Below, piece by piece: positions 52,216 to 60,212 of a DNA stretch of 64,000 nucleotides (the stretch's first letter is position 1; each line of letters opens with the position of its first letter). The notes beneath the pieces are model-generated. The model was not told where the DNA came from. It searched no databases and saw only the letters and a list, made by a program, of their open reading frames with translations. Both the position numbers and the translations under genes were made by a program. The DNA comes from Comamonas odontotermitis (GTDB lineage Bacteria; Pseudomonadota; Gammaproteobacteria; Burkholderiales; Burkholderiaceae_C): positions 124,001 to 188,000 of the forward strand of contig NZ_CP083451.1 in NCBI RefSeq assembly GCF_020080045.1, written 5' to 3'.

Positions 52216-53931
52216 GTGCGCCTTTCGATCCCCTTTTCTCGACCCATTTTCGCCGTCCTGCGGCCCAGTACGAGGCCGGCTCTGAGGTCCCCGGAAAAAC
52301 GCGCGGCAGACTCGCTCACTGTGCGGAGCGCCTATCCTCATGCCCTGGCGTCGCTTGCGCGCCGTTCTGTAGCGGGTGTGCTGCTGCTCGCACCGACCCT
52401 GTTGCCAGCTCTTGCCACTGCCGCAGCGACACCGTCGGTCACCATTGCCGGCTCGCCACTGCAGATCAGGGTGGGTGAAGACAACTCGTTCCAGGTCACC
52501 AGCAGCGAGATACCGGGAAGAGGTCTGGTTCAGCCGTACACCGTAGTGGACGGAACGGCCGACATGGGCTTCATCGTTGCGTGGCCTGACGCGCTGTTCA
52601 AGCCGGACTTCGCACAACATCTGGCTTCGCACATCACCGATTTCACGCTCACAGGGACTCCCTACACGCCGAAATCATTGAGCGGGGTCTCCGGTAGCGG
52701 TACAGTCGCCGATCCGTTCACTGTGACCGTGAAAAGCGCCCTGGGCAATACCGGCGTCACGGCAACGCTCACTGTGCAGTATGTCAATGGCAGCCGCCAG
52801 TTCACCAAGGCCTTCACGCTCGACAATGCGGCCGGCATTGGCACTACGCGGGCTGCGCAGATCATGTTGGGGGCGGCCCTGGCATCGCCAACGGGCGAAG
52901 GCAAGACGAAACCTTATTTTGAAGCCGCCACCACCAGCGCTGGCGGGCAGGGCGCAAGCACGGCTGGCGGCGCCAGTGGCTGCCCCGTAGCGAGTGCCGC
53001 ACCGCATACGATGGTGCTGACACCGCAAACGGCGCCTGATGCCTATTTTGCAGGCTATTTCAATTCCATATGGCGGCAGATCGATCGCGCGCAACTCGAA
53101 AACCGTGTGGATACCAACTGTGATGAAAACGGTGGCGCACTGCAATGGTCGCGGGCCCTGGCTCCCGGCAATTCCGTTACCGTCAGTACGAGCATGTCGG
53201 TCGGCGAGATCGCAGCGCCAAGCCGCTACACCCTGGGGGGATCCGTCTCCGGCCTGACGGGCACCGGCCTGGTGCTGGGTGAGAGCCACAGTGCGCAAAC
53301 CTTGCCTGTCAGCGCCAATGGCAGCATCGCCTTTGCAGCTCCGCTTGCCGACGCTGCTGCCTATGCGGTCACCGTATTGGCGCAGCCCACGTCACCAGCG
53401 CAGACATGCACGGTGGCCCAAGGCAGTGGTACGGTCAGCGGTGCGAATGTCACGAACATCGCTGTGTCCTGCTCCGCTGTTGCCCAGGCACCCACCATGC
53501 TGACGTTGGCCGCAACGCCCAATCCGGTCGTCGTGGGCCAGCCTCTGACCTTGAGCGCCACGGTTGCAGCCAAGCCCAAGAACGCGCTGGCAGCCGAAAA
53601 CAAGGCAGCTGAAATTAAAGCAACTGCCACCGGCACAGTCACTTTCATGGACAACGGCACGCCAATCGGCAGCGTGCCGCTGGGAGCCGACGGCTCTGCG
53701 AACCTGGCGATCAGCAGTTTGACCGTGGGCGCCCATGCACTGACCGCACGCTATGCAGGCGACACGGAGAATGCACCCAGCGAAACACTGACGCCTTTGA
53801 GCGTGGTGGTGCAGGATGGCTCTGCGCAGCCTGCGCCAGTGGGCGTTCCAGCGCTATCTGCATGGGCTCTTGCGGTACTGAGCGTGATCGCAGGCCTCAT
53901 GGGGCTGGGGGCGTGGCGCCGCAGAACCTGA
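52216..53931 (+). CDS. Exported Ig-like domain protein with IPTL-CTERM sorting signal
   Basis: Predicted 571-aa surface or exported protein. A hydrophobic signal (SVAGVLLLAPTLLPALATAAAT) lies unusually deep, at about residues 52-75. The body contains a low-similarity beta-rich region with one Cys pair (C-P-V...NTNCDEN-like). Then comes a bacterial Ig-like domain (MLTLAATPNPVVVGQPLTLSATV...GTVTFMDNGTPIGSVPLGADGSANLAISSLTVGAHALTARYAGD). The end VPALSAWALAVLSVIAGLMGLGAWRRRT is an IPTL-CTERM sorting signal, the substrate of an exosortase-type enzyme. The start is uncertain: GTG 52216 has GGAG upstream; TTG 52201 or GTG 52321 would also be in frame. Confidence 0.72.
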   Translation: MRLSIPFSRPIFAVLRPSTRPALRSPEKRAADSLTVRSAYPHALASLARRSVAGVLLLAPTLLPALATAAATPSVTIAGSPLQIRVGEDNSFQVTSSEIPGRGLVQPYTVVDGTADMGFIVAWPDALFKPDFAQHLASHITDFTLTGTPYTPKSLSGVSGSGTVADPFTVTVKSALGNTGVTATLTVQYVNGSRQFTKAFTLDNAAGIGTTRAAQIMLGAALASPTGEGKTKPYFEAATTSAGGQGASTAGGASGCPVASAAPHTMVLTPQTAPDAYFAGYFNSIWRQIDRAQLENRVDTNCDENGGALQWSRALAPGNSVTVSTSMSVGEIAAPSRYTLGGSVSGLTGTGLVLGESHSAQTLPVSANGSIAFAAPLADAAAYAVTVLAQPTSPAQTCTVAQGSGTVSGANVTNIAVSCSAVAQAPTMLTLAATPNPVVVGQPLTLSATVAAKPKNALAAENKAAEIKATATGTVTFMDNGTPIGSVPLGADGSANLAISSLTVGAHALTARYAGDTENAPSETLTPLSVVVQDGSAQPAPVGVPALSAWALAVLSVIAGLMGLGAWRRRT

Positions 53932-53997
53932 GTATTTGAGCAAGCTATGGCCGATTGCTGACACGGCAGAGCAGGGCTGTCGCGTCAGAATCGGGGG

Positions 53998-54975
53998 ATG
54001 CACGATTCGTCCCCAACGGCCTGGCAGCAATTTTCCAGGCGCTTTCATCCGCTTCAGCCTTTCTACAATGCAGTCCAACTTTGGCTGGGGGCCGATGGCC
54101 TGCGCATGAGTGCGGCCATGTCGTTTTACGGCATGCTCAGCCTGGCACCGCTGCTGTTGCTGATCGTGGGTTTGCTGGGCTGGTGGCTGGACCGCTCGTA
54201 CATCGAATCCACGCTGATCCACCAGGTGGAATCGGTCATGGGCACCCAGGTGGCTGGGGTGGTGCGTGGCGCACTGCAGAGCGCACAGACCAAATCGCAG
54301 GGCCTCATCGCATCGGCGGTGGGCTTTGTGATGCTGCTTTCAGGCGCCACTGGTGTGTTTGTAGAGTTGCAGACATCGCTGGAGCGCCTGTGGAACCATG
54401 GGCAGGATGTGGACAAGAGCGGCACGCCCTGGTGGTATTCGCTGATGCAGCGGTTGCGTGGCCTGGGCTACATCCTGGTGCTGGGCTTCTTGATGCTGAT
54501 TTCGCTGGTGATCACCACCATGCTCAGCGTCACCACCAAATGGGCAGGCACGGTGCTGCACATGCAGGCGCCCAGCCTGCTGATGGGGGTGGTCAATGAG
54601 GCGGTGTCGTTCGTCATCACCGTCACCCTGTTCGTTGGCATGATGCGCATTGGCACGGGCGACAAACCCAGGTTGCGTTACCTGATTGCAGGCGCAGGCA
54701 TAGGCGCGCTCCTGTTCACCGTTGGCAAGCAGGTATTGGCATGGTACTTGTCCACTGCCGCAGTGGTGTCTGCGTACGGTGCGGCCGGTTCGTTGGTGGT
54801 GTTGCTGATGTGGATCTATTTTTCATCCGCGATCCTGCTGTTCGGGGCCAGCTGCGCGCGTGCCTTGGACAACGCGGATATTGCACTGCATGGTAAGGCG
54901 GGCGCTGCGGACGATACCCCAGGTGTCTTGCGTCCACCCGCCGGTCAGGCAGCGACCGTGGACTTTCAGATCTAG
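53998..54975 (+). CDS. YihY/virulence factor BrkB family membrane protein
   Basis: Predicted 325-aa inner-membrane protein of the YihY/BrkB family, once mis-called RNase BN. The N-terminal VQLWLGADGLRMSAAMSFYGMLSLAPLLLLIVGLLGWWL is the family hallmark. Further helices include LIASAVGFVMLLSGATGVFVELQTSLERLWN, LGYILVLGFLMLISLVITTML and YLIAGAGIGALLFTVGKQVLAWYL. AYGAAGSLVVLLMWIYFSSAILLFGASCARAL closes the domain. Function is unknown; proposed roles include efflux and serum resistance. The ATG at 53998 is chosen by position of the domain. A hairpin with T run on the opposite strand lies between it and the next gene. Confidence 0.86.
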   Translation: MHDSSPTAWQQFSRRFHPLQPFYNAVQLWLGADGLRMSAAMSFYGMLSLAPLLLLIVGLLGWWLDRSYIESTLIHQVESVMGTQVAGVVRGALQSAQTKSQGLIASAVGFVMLLSGATGVFVELQTSLERLWNHGQDVDKSGTPWWYSLMQRLRGLGYILVLGFLMLISLVITTMLSVTTKWAGTVLHMQAPSLLMGVVNEAVSFVITVTLFVGMMRIGTGDKPRLRYLIAGAGIGALLFTVGKQVLAWYLSTAAVVSAYGAAGSLVVLLMWIYFSSAILLFGASCARALDNADIALHGKAGAADDTPGVLRPPAGQAATVDFQI

Positions 54976-54990
54976 AACTGCTCCGTGCAT

Positions 54991-55021
54991 GAAAAGGCCC
55001 CGCGTTAAGCACACGGGGCCT
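54991..55021 (-). terminator. Terminator after the CoA-transferase gene
   Basis: Stem GGCCCCG/CGGGGCC with an 11-base loop and, on the minus strand, four T residues. It is about 20 bases after the CoA-transferase stop. Confidence 0.75.
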
Positions 55022-55040
55022 GTTGGACCAGGAAGCAGGG

Positions 55041-56561
55041 TCAGGCTGCTTTCATCGTTCCTGTGTCCAGATAACGCTGGTGCCACGACAGGGCCTCGGT
55101 CAGGATGTGCGGCGTGTGCAGGCCGGCCGACTGCTTCATGGCGCGGTCGAGATAGTCGTGCAGCATGGGGCGGTAGTCCGGGTGGGCGCACTGGTCGATG
55201 ATGACCTTGGCGCGTTGCTTGGGCGAGAGGCCGCGCAGGTCGGCAAGGCCCTGCTCGGTAACGATGATCTGCGTGTCGTGCTCGGTGTGGTCCACATGAG
55301 AGCACATGGGTACGATGCAGGAGATGCTGCCGTCCTTGGCGACCGATGGTGTCACGAAGAACGAAAGGTAGCCATTGCGGGCAAAGTCACCGCTGCCGCC
55401 GATGCCGTTCATCATGCTTGAGCCCATCACATGGGTCGAGTTGATGTTGCCGTAGATGTCGGCCTCGATCATCGAATTCATGGCAATCACCCCCAGGCGG
55501 CGCACCAGTTCTGGGTGGTTGGAGATTTCCTGGGGACGCAGGATGATGCGGTCCCGGTAGAAATCGATGTTGTCCTCGAAATCCTGGTACGCGCTGCTCG
55601 ACAGGGAAATCGCCGTGGCGGAGGCCCGGCTCATCTTGCCGGCACGCAGAAGGTCCAGCATGCCGTCCTGCAGCACCTCGGTAAAGCCCAGCAAGTTGTC
55701 GAAAGGCCCCGTGAGCAGTCCTGCCAGAACGGCATTGGCCACATTGCCGACACCGGACTGGATGGGCAGCATCTCCTTGGGCAGCCGGCCCATCTTCATC
55801 TCGTGGGAAAGAAAATCGATGATGGAAGCGGCAATGGTGTTGGAGTTGACATCGGGCGCGGCAAACACGTTGTCGCGGTCTCCCTTGTGCGTTTCCACCA
55901 CGGCGATCACCTTGTCCGGGTCCACCTTCAGATAGGGCTGGCCAATGCGGTCATCCGCATGCGTCATGTTGATCGGCACGCGGCGCGGCGGAATGGCCGT
56001 GCCGTAATAGACATCGTGCATGCCTTCCATCCTGGCAGACGGCTTGGTGTTCACTTCCAGGATCACCTTGTCTGCAATCTCCAGCCAGGTCTTGTTGTTG
56101 CCTATCGCAGTGGACGGAATCAGCAGGCCATCGGCGGTGATACCCAGTACTTCGACCACGGCGACATCCATGTGCCCCAGAAAGCCGAACCATGCATGCT
56201 GCGCCACATGCGAAAGATGCATATCGATGAAGTCGATTTCCCCGGCGTTGATGGCCTTTCGCGCGGTCGGATCGGTGTTGAATGGCAGGCGCTGGCCCAG
56301 TGCATGGGCGCTGGCCAAAGCTCCATCGCATTCGGCAGCGGTGGAGGCGCCTGTCCATACATTGAGCTTGTAGGGCCTGCCAGCCGCATGCTCGGCCTTG
56401 GCGTGGGCGGCGATGGCCTGTGGCAGTGCCTTGGGGTAGCCTGCGCCGGTGAAGCCGCTCATGCCCACATTGGCTCCTGCGGGTATCAGGGCGGCTGCCT
56501 GTTCGGCCGACATGATGCGGGCATGCAGGGCGCCGTAGCGCACACGGTCATTCAACGACAT
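55041..56561 (-). CDS. Succinyl-CoA:acetate/acetyl-CoA hydrolase-type CoA-transferase
   Basis: Predicted 506-aa cytosolic CoA-transferase of the acetyl-CoA hydrolase/transferase family (AarC/Cat1-like), moving CoA between succinate, acetate or propionate. The N-terminal domain contains ALIPAGANVGMSGFTGAGYPKALP and KLNVWTGASTAAECDG. The catalytic Glu lies in AMNSMIEADIYGNINSTHVMGSSMMNGIGGSGDFARNGYLSFFVTPS. The following DGSISCIVPMCSHVDHTEHDTQIIVTEQGLADLRGLSPKQRA closes the domain. The length and motifs fit succinate CoA-transferase better than acetyl-CoA hydrolase. It is alone, with its own terminator, and may help acetate or propionate use. Confidence 0.88.
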   Translation of the reverse strand: MSLNDRVRYGALHARIMSAEQAAALIPAGANVGMSGFTGAGYPKALPQAIAAHAKAEHAAGRPYKLNVWTGASTAAECDGALASAHALGQRLPFNTDPTARKAINAGEIDFIDMHLSHVAQHAWFGFLGHMDVAVVEVLGITADGLLIPSTAIGNNKTWLEIADKVILEVNTKPSARMEGMHDVYYGTAIPPRRVPINMTHADDRIGQPYLKVDPDKVIAVVETHKGDRDNVFAAPDVNSNTIAASIIDFLSHEMKMGRLPKEMLPIQSGVGNVANAVLAGLLTGPFDNLLGFTEVLQDGMLDLLRAGKMSRASATAISLSSSAYQDFEDNIDFYRDRIILRPQEISNHPELVRRLGVIAMNSMIEADIYGNINSTHVMGSSMMNGIGGSGDFARNGYLSFFVTPSVAKDGSISCIVPMCSHVDHTEHDTQIIVTEQGLADLRGLSPKQRAKVIIDQCAHPDYRPMLHDYLDRAMKQSAGLHTPHILTEALSWHQRYLDTGTMKAA

Positions 56562-56765
56562 GGGATCTCCAATGCGGTGTTTTAGTTTTCTGGGTATATC
56601 ACGGGCAAGGTGCCGCGAAAAACGCGCAAATCTTAGCAGTCGTTGCCTATGAAACGATTATTCGGGCAAATACCCGACTGCTAAAAATGCGATAACTGGG
56701 GTGTGGCGATAGCTGCCTGCCTTGCTCGGCTGCAACCTCGGCGATGCACGATGCATGAATCCCAT

Positions 56766-56796
56766 AAAAAAGAAGCCCGGGCATGACCGGGCTTCC
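56766..56796 (-). terminator. Terminator after the uracil permease gene
   Basis: Perfect stem GAAGCCCGG/CCGGGCTTC with a 6-base loop, followed on the minus strand by six T residues, about 30 bases after the permease stop. Confidence 0.9.
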
Positions 56797-56826
56797 TGGA
56801 ACACGAATTCATGGAGCAGCGCACTA

Positions 56827-58119
56827 TCAGCGCTTGCTTCCCAGATTGAGCAATTGGTAGAGGATGATGGCGCCAAAGGTTGCGGTACCGATACCACCCA
56901 GGGCAAAGCTGCCGAACTTGAGCGTGAAGTCACCGGTGCCGATGATCAGGGTAATGGCCGCCACGATCAGGTTCTGGTTCTGCGAGAAATCGACCCGGTT
57001 GTCGACCCAGATCTTGGCACCCGCCACCGCAATCAGACCGAACACCACAATCGACACGCCACCCATGATGGGCAACGGAATGGCCTGGATGAGCGCACCG
57101 AACTTGGGCGAGAAGCCCAGCAGCAGTGCGATGACGCCAGCCACCATGAAGACGGCGGTCGAGTAGATGCGGGTGGCGGCCATCACGCCGATATTCTCTG
57201 CATAGGTGGTGACGCCGGTGCCTCCCACGCTGCCGCTGACCATGGTGGCAACACCGTCGCCGATGAAGGCACGGCCCATGTAGCGGTCCAGATCCTTGCC
57301 GGTCATGGCGGTGACGGCCTTGATATGGCCCAGGTTTTCCACCACCAGGATGATCACGACGGGAACGATCATGAAAACTGCCTGCGCACTGAACTGCGGC
57401 GCCGCAAAGTTCGGCATACCGATCCACGCCGCATTGGCAACGCCGGATAGGTCGACCGGCTTGCCCATTCCCATGCCGTTGGTGAGCACGGCGTAGATGA
57501 TAGATGCCGCGATCAGCCCTACCAGTATCAACAGGCGCTGCACCATGCCGCGCGTCACGACAGCCACCATGCCTACGCAGACAAAGGTCAGTGCCTGCAT
57601 CCAGCTTTCGAAGTTGTTGGAGGCCATGTTCTTGATGGGCACGGCCGCCAGGTTCAAGCCGATTACCGCAACAATGGCGCCAGTGACGACAGGGGGCATG
57701 AAGCGCTCGATCCAGCGGGTGCCGATGGCCTGGACCAGAAAGCCGACCAGGGTATAGACCAGACCGCAGGCAATGATGCCCCCCAAGGCCATGCCGATGT
57801 TGGCATTGGGGCCGGAGCCGCCATAGCCGGTTGCCGCAATCACCACCCCGATGAAGGCAAAGCTGGAGCCCAGGTAGCTGGGCACCCGCCCTCCAGTCAA
57901 TAGGAAAAAGATGAGCGTGCCCACGCCGCTCATCAAAATGGCGACATTCGGGTCAAAGCCCATCAGGATCGGCGCCAGAATGGTGGAGCCGAACATGGCG
58001 ATGACATGCTGCACACCCATGACCGAGGTCTGCGGCCAGGGCAGACGCTCGTCGGGCGCGACAACATCATCGGTGCCAGGACGCACTTCGCGCCAGCGGG
58101 GGAGAAAGGATTCGGACAT
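56827..58119 (-). CDS. uraA: Uracil permease, NCS2 family
   Basis: Predicted 430-aa inner-membrane nucleobase:proton symporter with 14 segments of the UraA fold. VMGVQHVIAMFGSTILAPILMGFDPNVAILMSGVGTLIFFLLTGGRVPSYLGSSFAFIG is the highly conserved UraA start. GGIIACGLVYTLVGFLVQAIGTRWIERFMPPVVTGAIVAVIGLNLA and GGTGVTTYAENIGVMAATRIYSTAVFMVAGVIALLLGFSPKFGALIQAIPLPIMGG carry the substrate-binding Glu of the N-I-G region. The length equals E. coli UraA (429 aa). Uracil is the most likely substrate; xanthine-type relatives usually differ in these motifs. Confidence 0.92.
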   Translation of the reverse strand: MSESFLPRWREVRPGTDDVVAPDERLPWPQTSVMGVQHVIAMFGSTILAPILMGFDPNVAILMSGVGTLIFFLLTGGRVPSYLGSSFAFIGVVIAATGYGGSGPNANIGMALGGIIACGLVYTLVGFLVQAIGTRWIERFMPPVVTGAIVAVIGLNLAAVPIKNMASNNFESWMQALTFVCVGMVAVVTRGMVQRLLILVGLIAASIIYAVLTNGMGMGKPVDLSGVANAAWIGMPNFAAPQFSAQAVFMIVPVVIILVVENLGHIKAVTAMTGKDLDRYMGRAFIGDGVATMVSGSVGGTGVTTYAENIGVMAATRIYSTAVFMVAGVIALLLGFSPKFGALIQAIPLPIMGGVSIVVFGLIAVAGAKIWVDNRVDFSQNQNLIVAAITLIIGTGDFTLKFGSFALGGIGTATFGAIILYQLLNLGSKR

Positions 58120-58434
58120 GGTCGATGAAGAGGCAGCCCGCTGCACAAGCCATGCCTGCACGCTGCCAAAAGTAAAAAAGGTGCTGCATCATAGTGAATT
58201 TGGCAGCGCCTGTAGAGAGAGGGAAACTCTTTAAAAGCTGCAGCAGGGCATATCCTTGCGCCAGACCGAGACCGCCTTTGCAACTGTGGATCTACCCAGT
58301 AGCGGGCCCTGCCTTTGCCCGCATGCGCGGCCACTGCTGGCATCATGCGGTCTGGGAATGGATAATGAAACTGACATTGAAAACTAATATGGTGTGCCGT
58401 TTGCAACGGCATACCGGTTTTGGAGGGCGTACCC
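58120..58434. other. Divergent intergenic region, nothing specific recognised
   Basis: The 315 bases between the uraA start and the zinc-ribbon gene hold the start regions of both. No strong hairpin, repeat copy or known operator is visible. Confidence 0.4.
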
Positions 58435-59424
58435 ATGGACTGTGTGCAATGCGGAGAAGAATTGCCGGCAAGTGCCAAATTCTGCAAAAAATGCGGCTGC
58501 AAGATAGAGGCAGCTGTACCTACTTCTGCGCCAGCAGCAGTGAGCAGAGGCATGCCTGCTGCTCCTGCCCCGGCATACACCACCTGTCCCGATTGCGGGG
58601 CACTGTGCAAGGGCGATGCCCGGTTTTGCGGCAAGTGCGGCTGCCGGTTTGAGCAGGCTCCCAACTTTGAAGAGACCCGGCGTGACAATGAAGACCCTCT
58701 ATCGCCAGAAGAGGAAAAGGCCATCCTGGTATTTGGCAATGTGCAGGACAGCAGCGAGCCTGCGCCCGAACGCAATGGCGAGCGCATCGATACCAGCCCG
58801 GCCATGGTGATTGGCGGCAGCGCCGCCAGTGCGGTTGCCGCCGCTCCCAGCCTGCGCACGGCTGCAACCGACGAAGGCAAGCTGGGCAATGACTGGCTGG
58901 TGACCGGCAAGGCGACAGCGCCTGCTGCGACCGTTGTAACGGCGCCACCGGCCCAGCCTGTCGAGAAGACTGTCAAACCTGCTGCCAACAGCACCCCGGA
59001 GGCCCGGCCCCGCAGAACTGCCACGGAACGCAACCCCATGCCACAGGCGCCTGAGGCCGGTGGTGGAGCAGGCAAGTGGATTGCCTTGGGAGGGTTGGCG
59101 CTGGCTTTGCTGGCTGGCGGTGGTGCCTGGTGGTGGAAGAGTCAGCAGCAGCGCAAGGCGGTCCCTGTGGACAAACCCGCCATCAGTGCGCCAGCTGCTG
59201 CACCGATCGAGCCTACCCCCGCTCCGGCTGCGCTGCCCGTTGAGGCCGTACTGGCCCCGAACGAATCCATTGCCCCGCCACAGGCGGAGGCCGTGCCCGC
59301 AGCAGATGCAGCCGTCGCCATGCCGACAGAAGCAGCTCCTGCCACCATGGCGGAGCCGGCGCCCGCGCGTTCTGCACCGCGCAAGCCTGCGCGCAAGCAG
59401 ACCCTGGATGATTTGTTGAATTGA
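58435..59424 (+). CDS. Zinc-ribbon protein with C-terminal membrane segment
   Basis: Predicted 329-aa protein of unknown function. The N-terminus carries two zinc ribbons: CVQCGEELPASAKFCKKCGC (residues 3-22) and CPDCGALCKGDARFCGKCGC (about 48-67). A long Pro/Ala-rich and acidic linker follows. Then comes one hydrophobic segment GKWIALGGLALALLAGGGAWWW (about 210-231) and a Pro/Ala-rich tail to the end, finishing KPARKQTLDDLLN. The topology predicts cytoplasmic ribbons and a periplasmic tail. The ATG at 58435 has GGAGGG upstream. It is the first gene of a unit with a lipoprotein and a second zinc-ribbon membrane protein. Confidence 0.72.
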   Translation: MDCVQCGEELPASAKFCKKCGCKIEAAVPTSAPAAVSRGMPAAPAPAYTTCPDCGALCKGDARFCGKCGCRFEQAPNFEETRRDNEDPLSPEEEKAILVFGNVQDSSEPAPERNGERIDTSPAMVIGGSAASAVAAAPSLRTAATDEGKLGNDWLVTGKATAPAATVVTAPPAQPVEKTVKPAANSTPEARPRRTATERNPMPQAPEAGGGAGKWIALGGLALALLAGGGAWWWKSQQQRKAVPVDKPAISAPAAAPIEPTPAPAALPVEAVLAPNESIAPPQAEAVPAADAAVAMPTEAAPATMAEPAPARSAPRKPARKQTLDDLLN

Positions 59425-59435
59425 AGGAGAGAGTT

Positions 59436-60080
59436 GTGAAGTTCATGTTCAAAATTTCCGCATTGATGTCTGCCGTGCTGCTGGCAGGCTGTGTAGCTCC
59501 GCCACAGGAAGCGCCGCCGTCAGCAACCCAGGGCGCTGTTCAGGTGGAGTGCGGCGTGGCGTCGCCCCCTGGCTGCCGGGAACCGGCTGTACCACCGGTG
59601 TTTACCGAGTGGGAGCAGAAGATGCAGGCGGAGACTTCCAGCGCCGATGAATTGCGTCAACGTGCGGTGGAGGCCATGGCTACCTTGCCCGTCAAGCAGC
59701 GCATCGGTGCGAGTGAGACGGTGACGACCGAGCAGGTTTTCAAGTCCAGCCAGACGAGTGGCACCCGCAATATCAAGGTGCTCGACTCGGTGGTGATCGA
59801 TCTTCCCTGGGCTGCCAAGGCTACCCAGGAGCACAAGGATGCGATGACGGCCATCAAGGACATTGCCACGTTGATGGCGGACAACCGTGGGGGCGCCACG
59901 ATATATGTCACCGTCTCCCCCCGTGACCTGCGGGCCAAGAAGGTGAACCTGAAGTCCGGCACTGCGCCCACCGAAGCCGGCAACCCGGTGGAAGTGAAGA
60001 AATCGGCTGACAAAAACGTGCCGGCAGGGATTGAGCATTTCGTGATCCAGGCCAGGCCCTGGGTCAGCACGATCAACTGA
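59436..60080 (+). CDS. Lipoprotein of unknown function in zinc-ribbon module
   Basis: Predicted 214-aa lipoprotein. A type II signal peptide MKFMFKISALMSAVLLAGC ends with the lipobox LLAGC at residue 19. The mature protein has a Pro-rich stretch, two Cys (VECGVASPPGCRE), a helical part (EWEQKMQAETSSADELRQRAVEAMATLPVKQRIG) and a beta-rich part (IKVLDSVVIDLPWAAKATQEH, then GATIYVTVSPRDLRAKKVNLKSG). No family is recognised. The GTG start at 59436 has a strong AAGGAGAGAG site 6 bases away; the gene begins 11 bases after the previous stop, so the two are co-transcribed. Confidence 0.72.
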   Translation: MKFMFKISALMSAVLLAGCVAPPQEAPPSATQGAVQVECGVASPPGCREPAVPPVFTEWEQKMQAETSSADELRQRAVEAMATLPVKQRIGASETVTTEQVFKSSQTSGTRNIKVLDSVVIDLPWAAKATQEHKDAMTAIKDIATLMADNRGGATIYVTVSPRDLRAKKVNLKSGTAPTEAGNPVEVKKSADKNVPAGIEHFVIQARPWVSTIN

Positions 60081-60212
60081 CGCTCGCTTTGCATGAATGG
60101 CCTGGCCGCGCGTGTGCGGCCTGCCATGGATACAGTTCGCAGCAGTGCTGCATAGCAGGAGGCCGCAGTGCGCATGGCACGGTGGCCGCTCAAGTAGAAA
60201 AAGGAGAATTGC

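Noticed and set aside
55041..56561. 4-hydroxybutyrate CoA-transferase as an alternative call
   Set aside because: Length and the I-E-A-D-I-Y-G-N-I-N active-site region fit the succinate/acetate CoA-transferase group better. The exact acceptor remains open.
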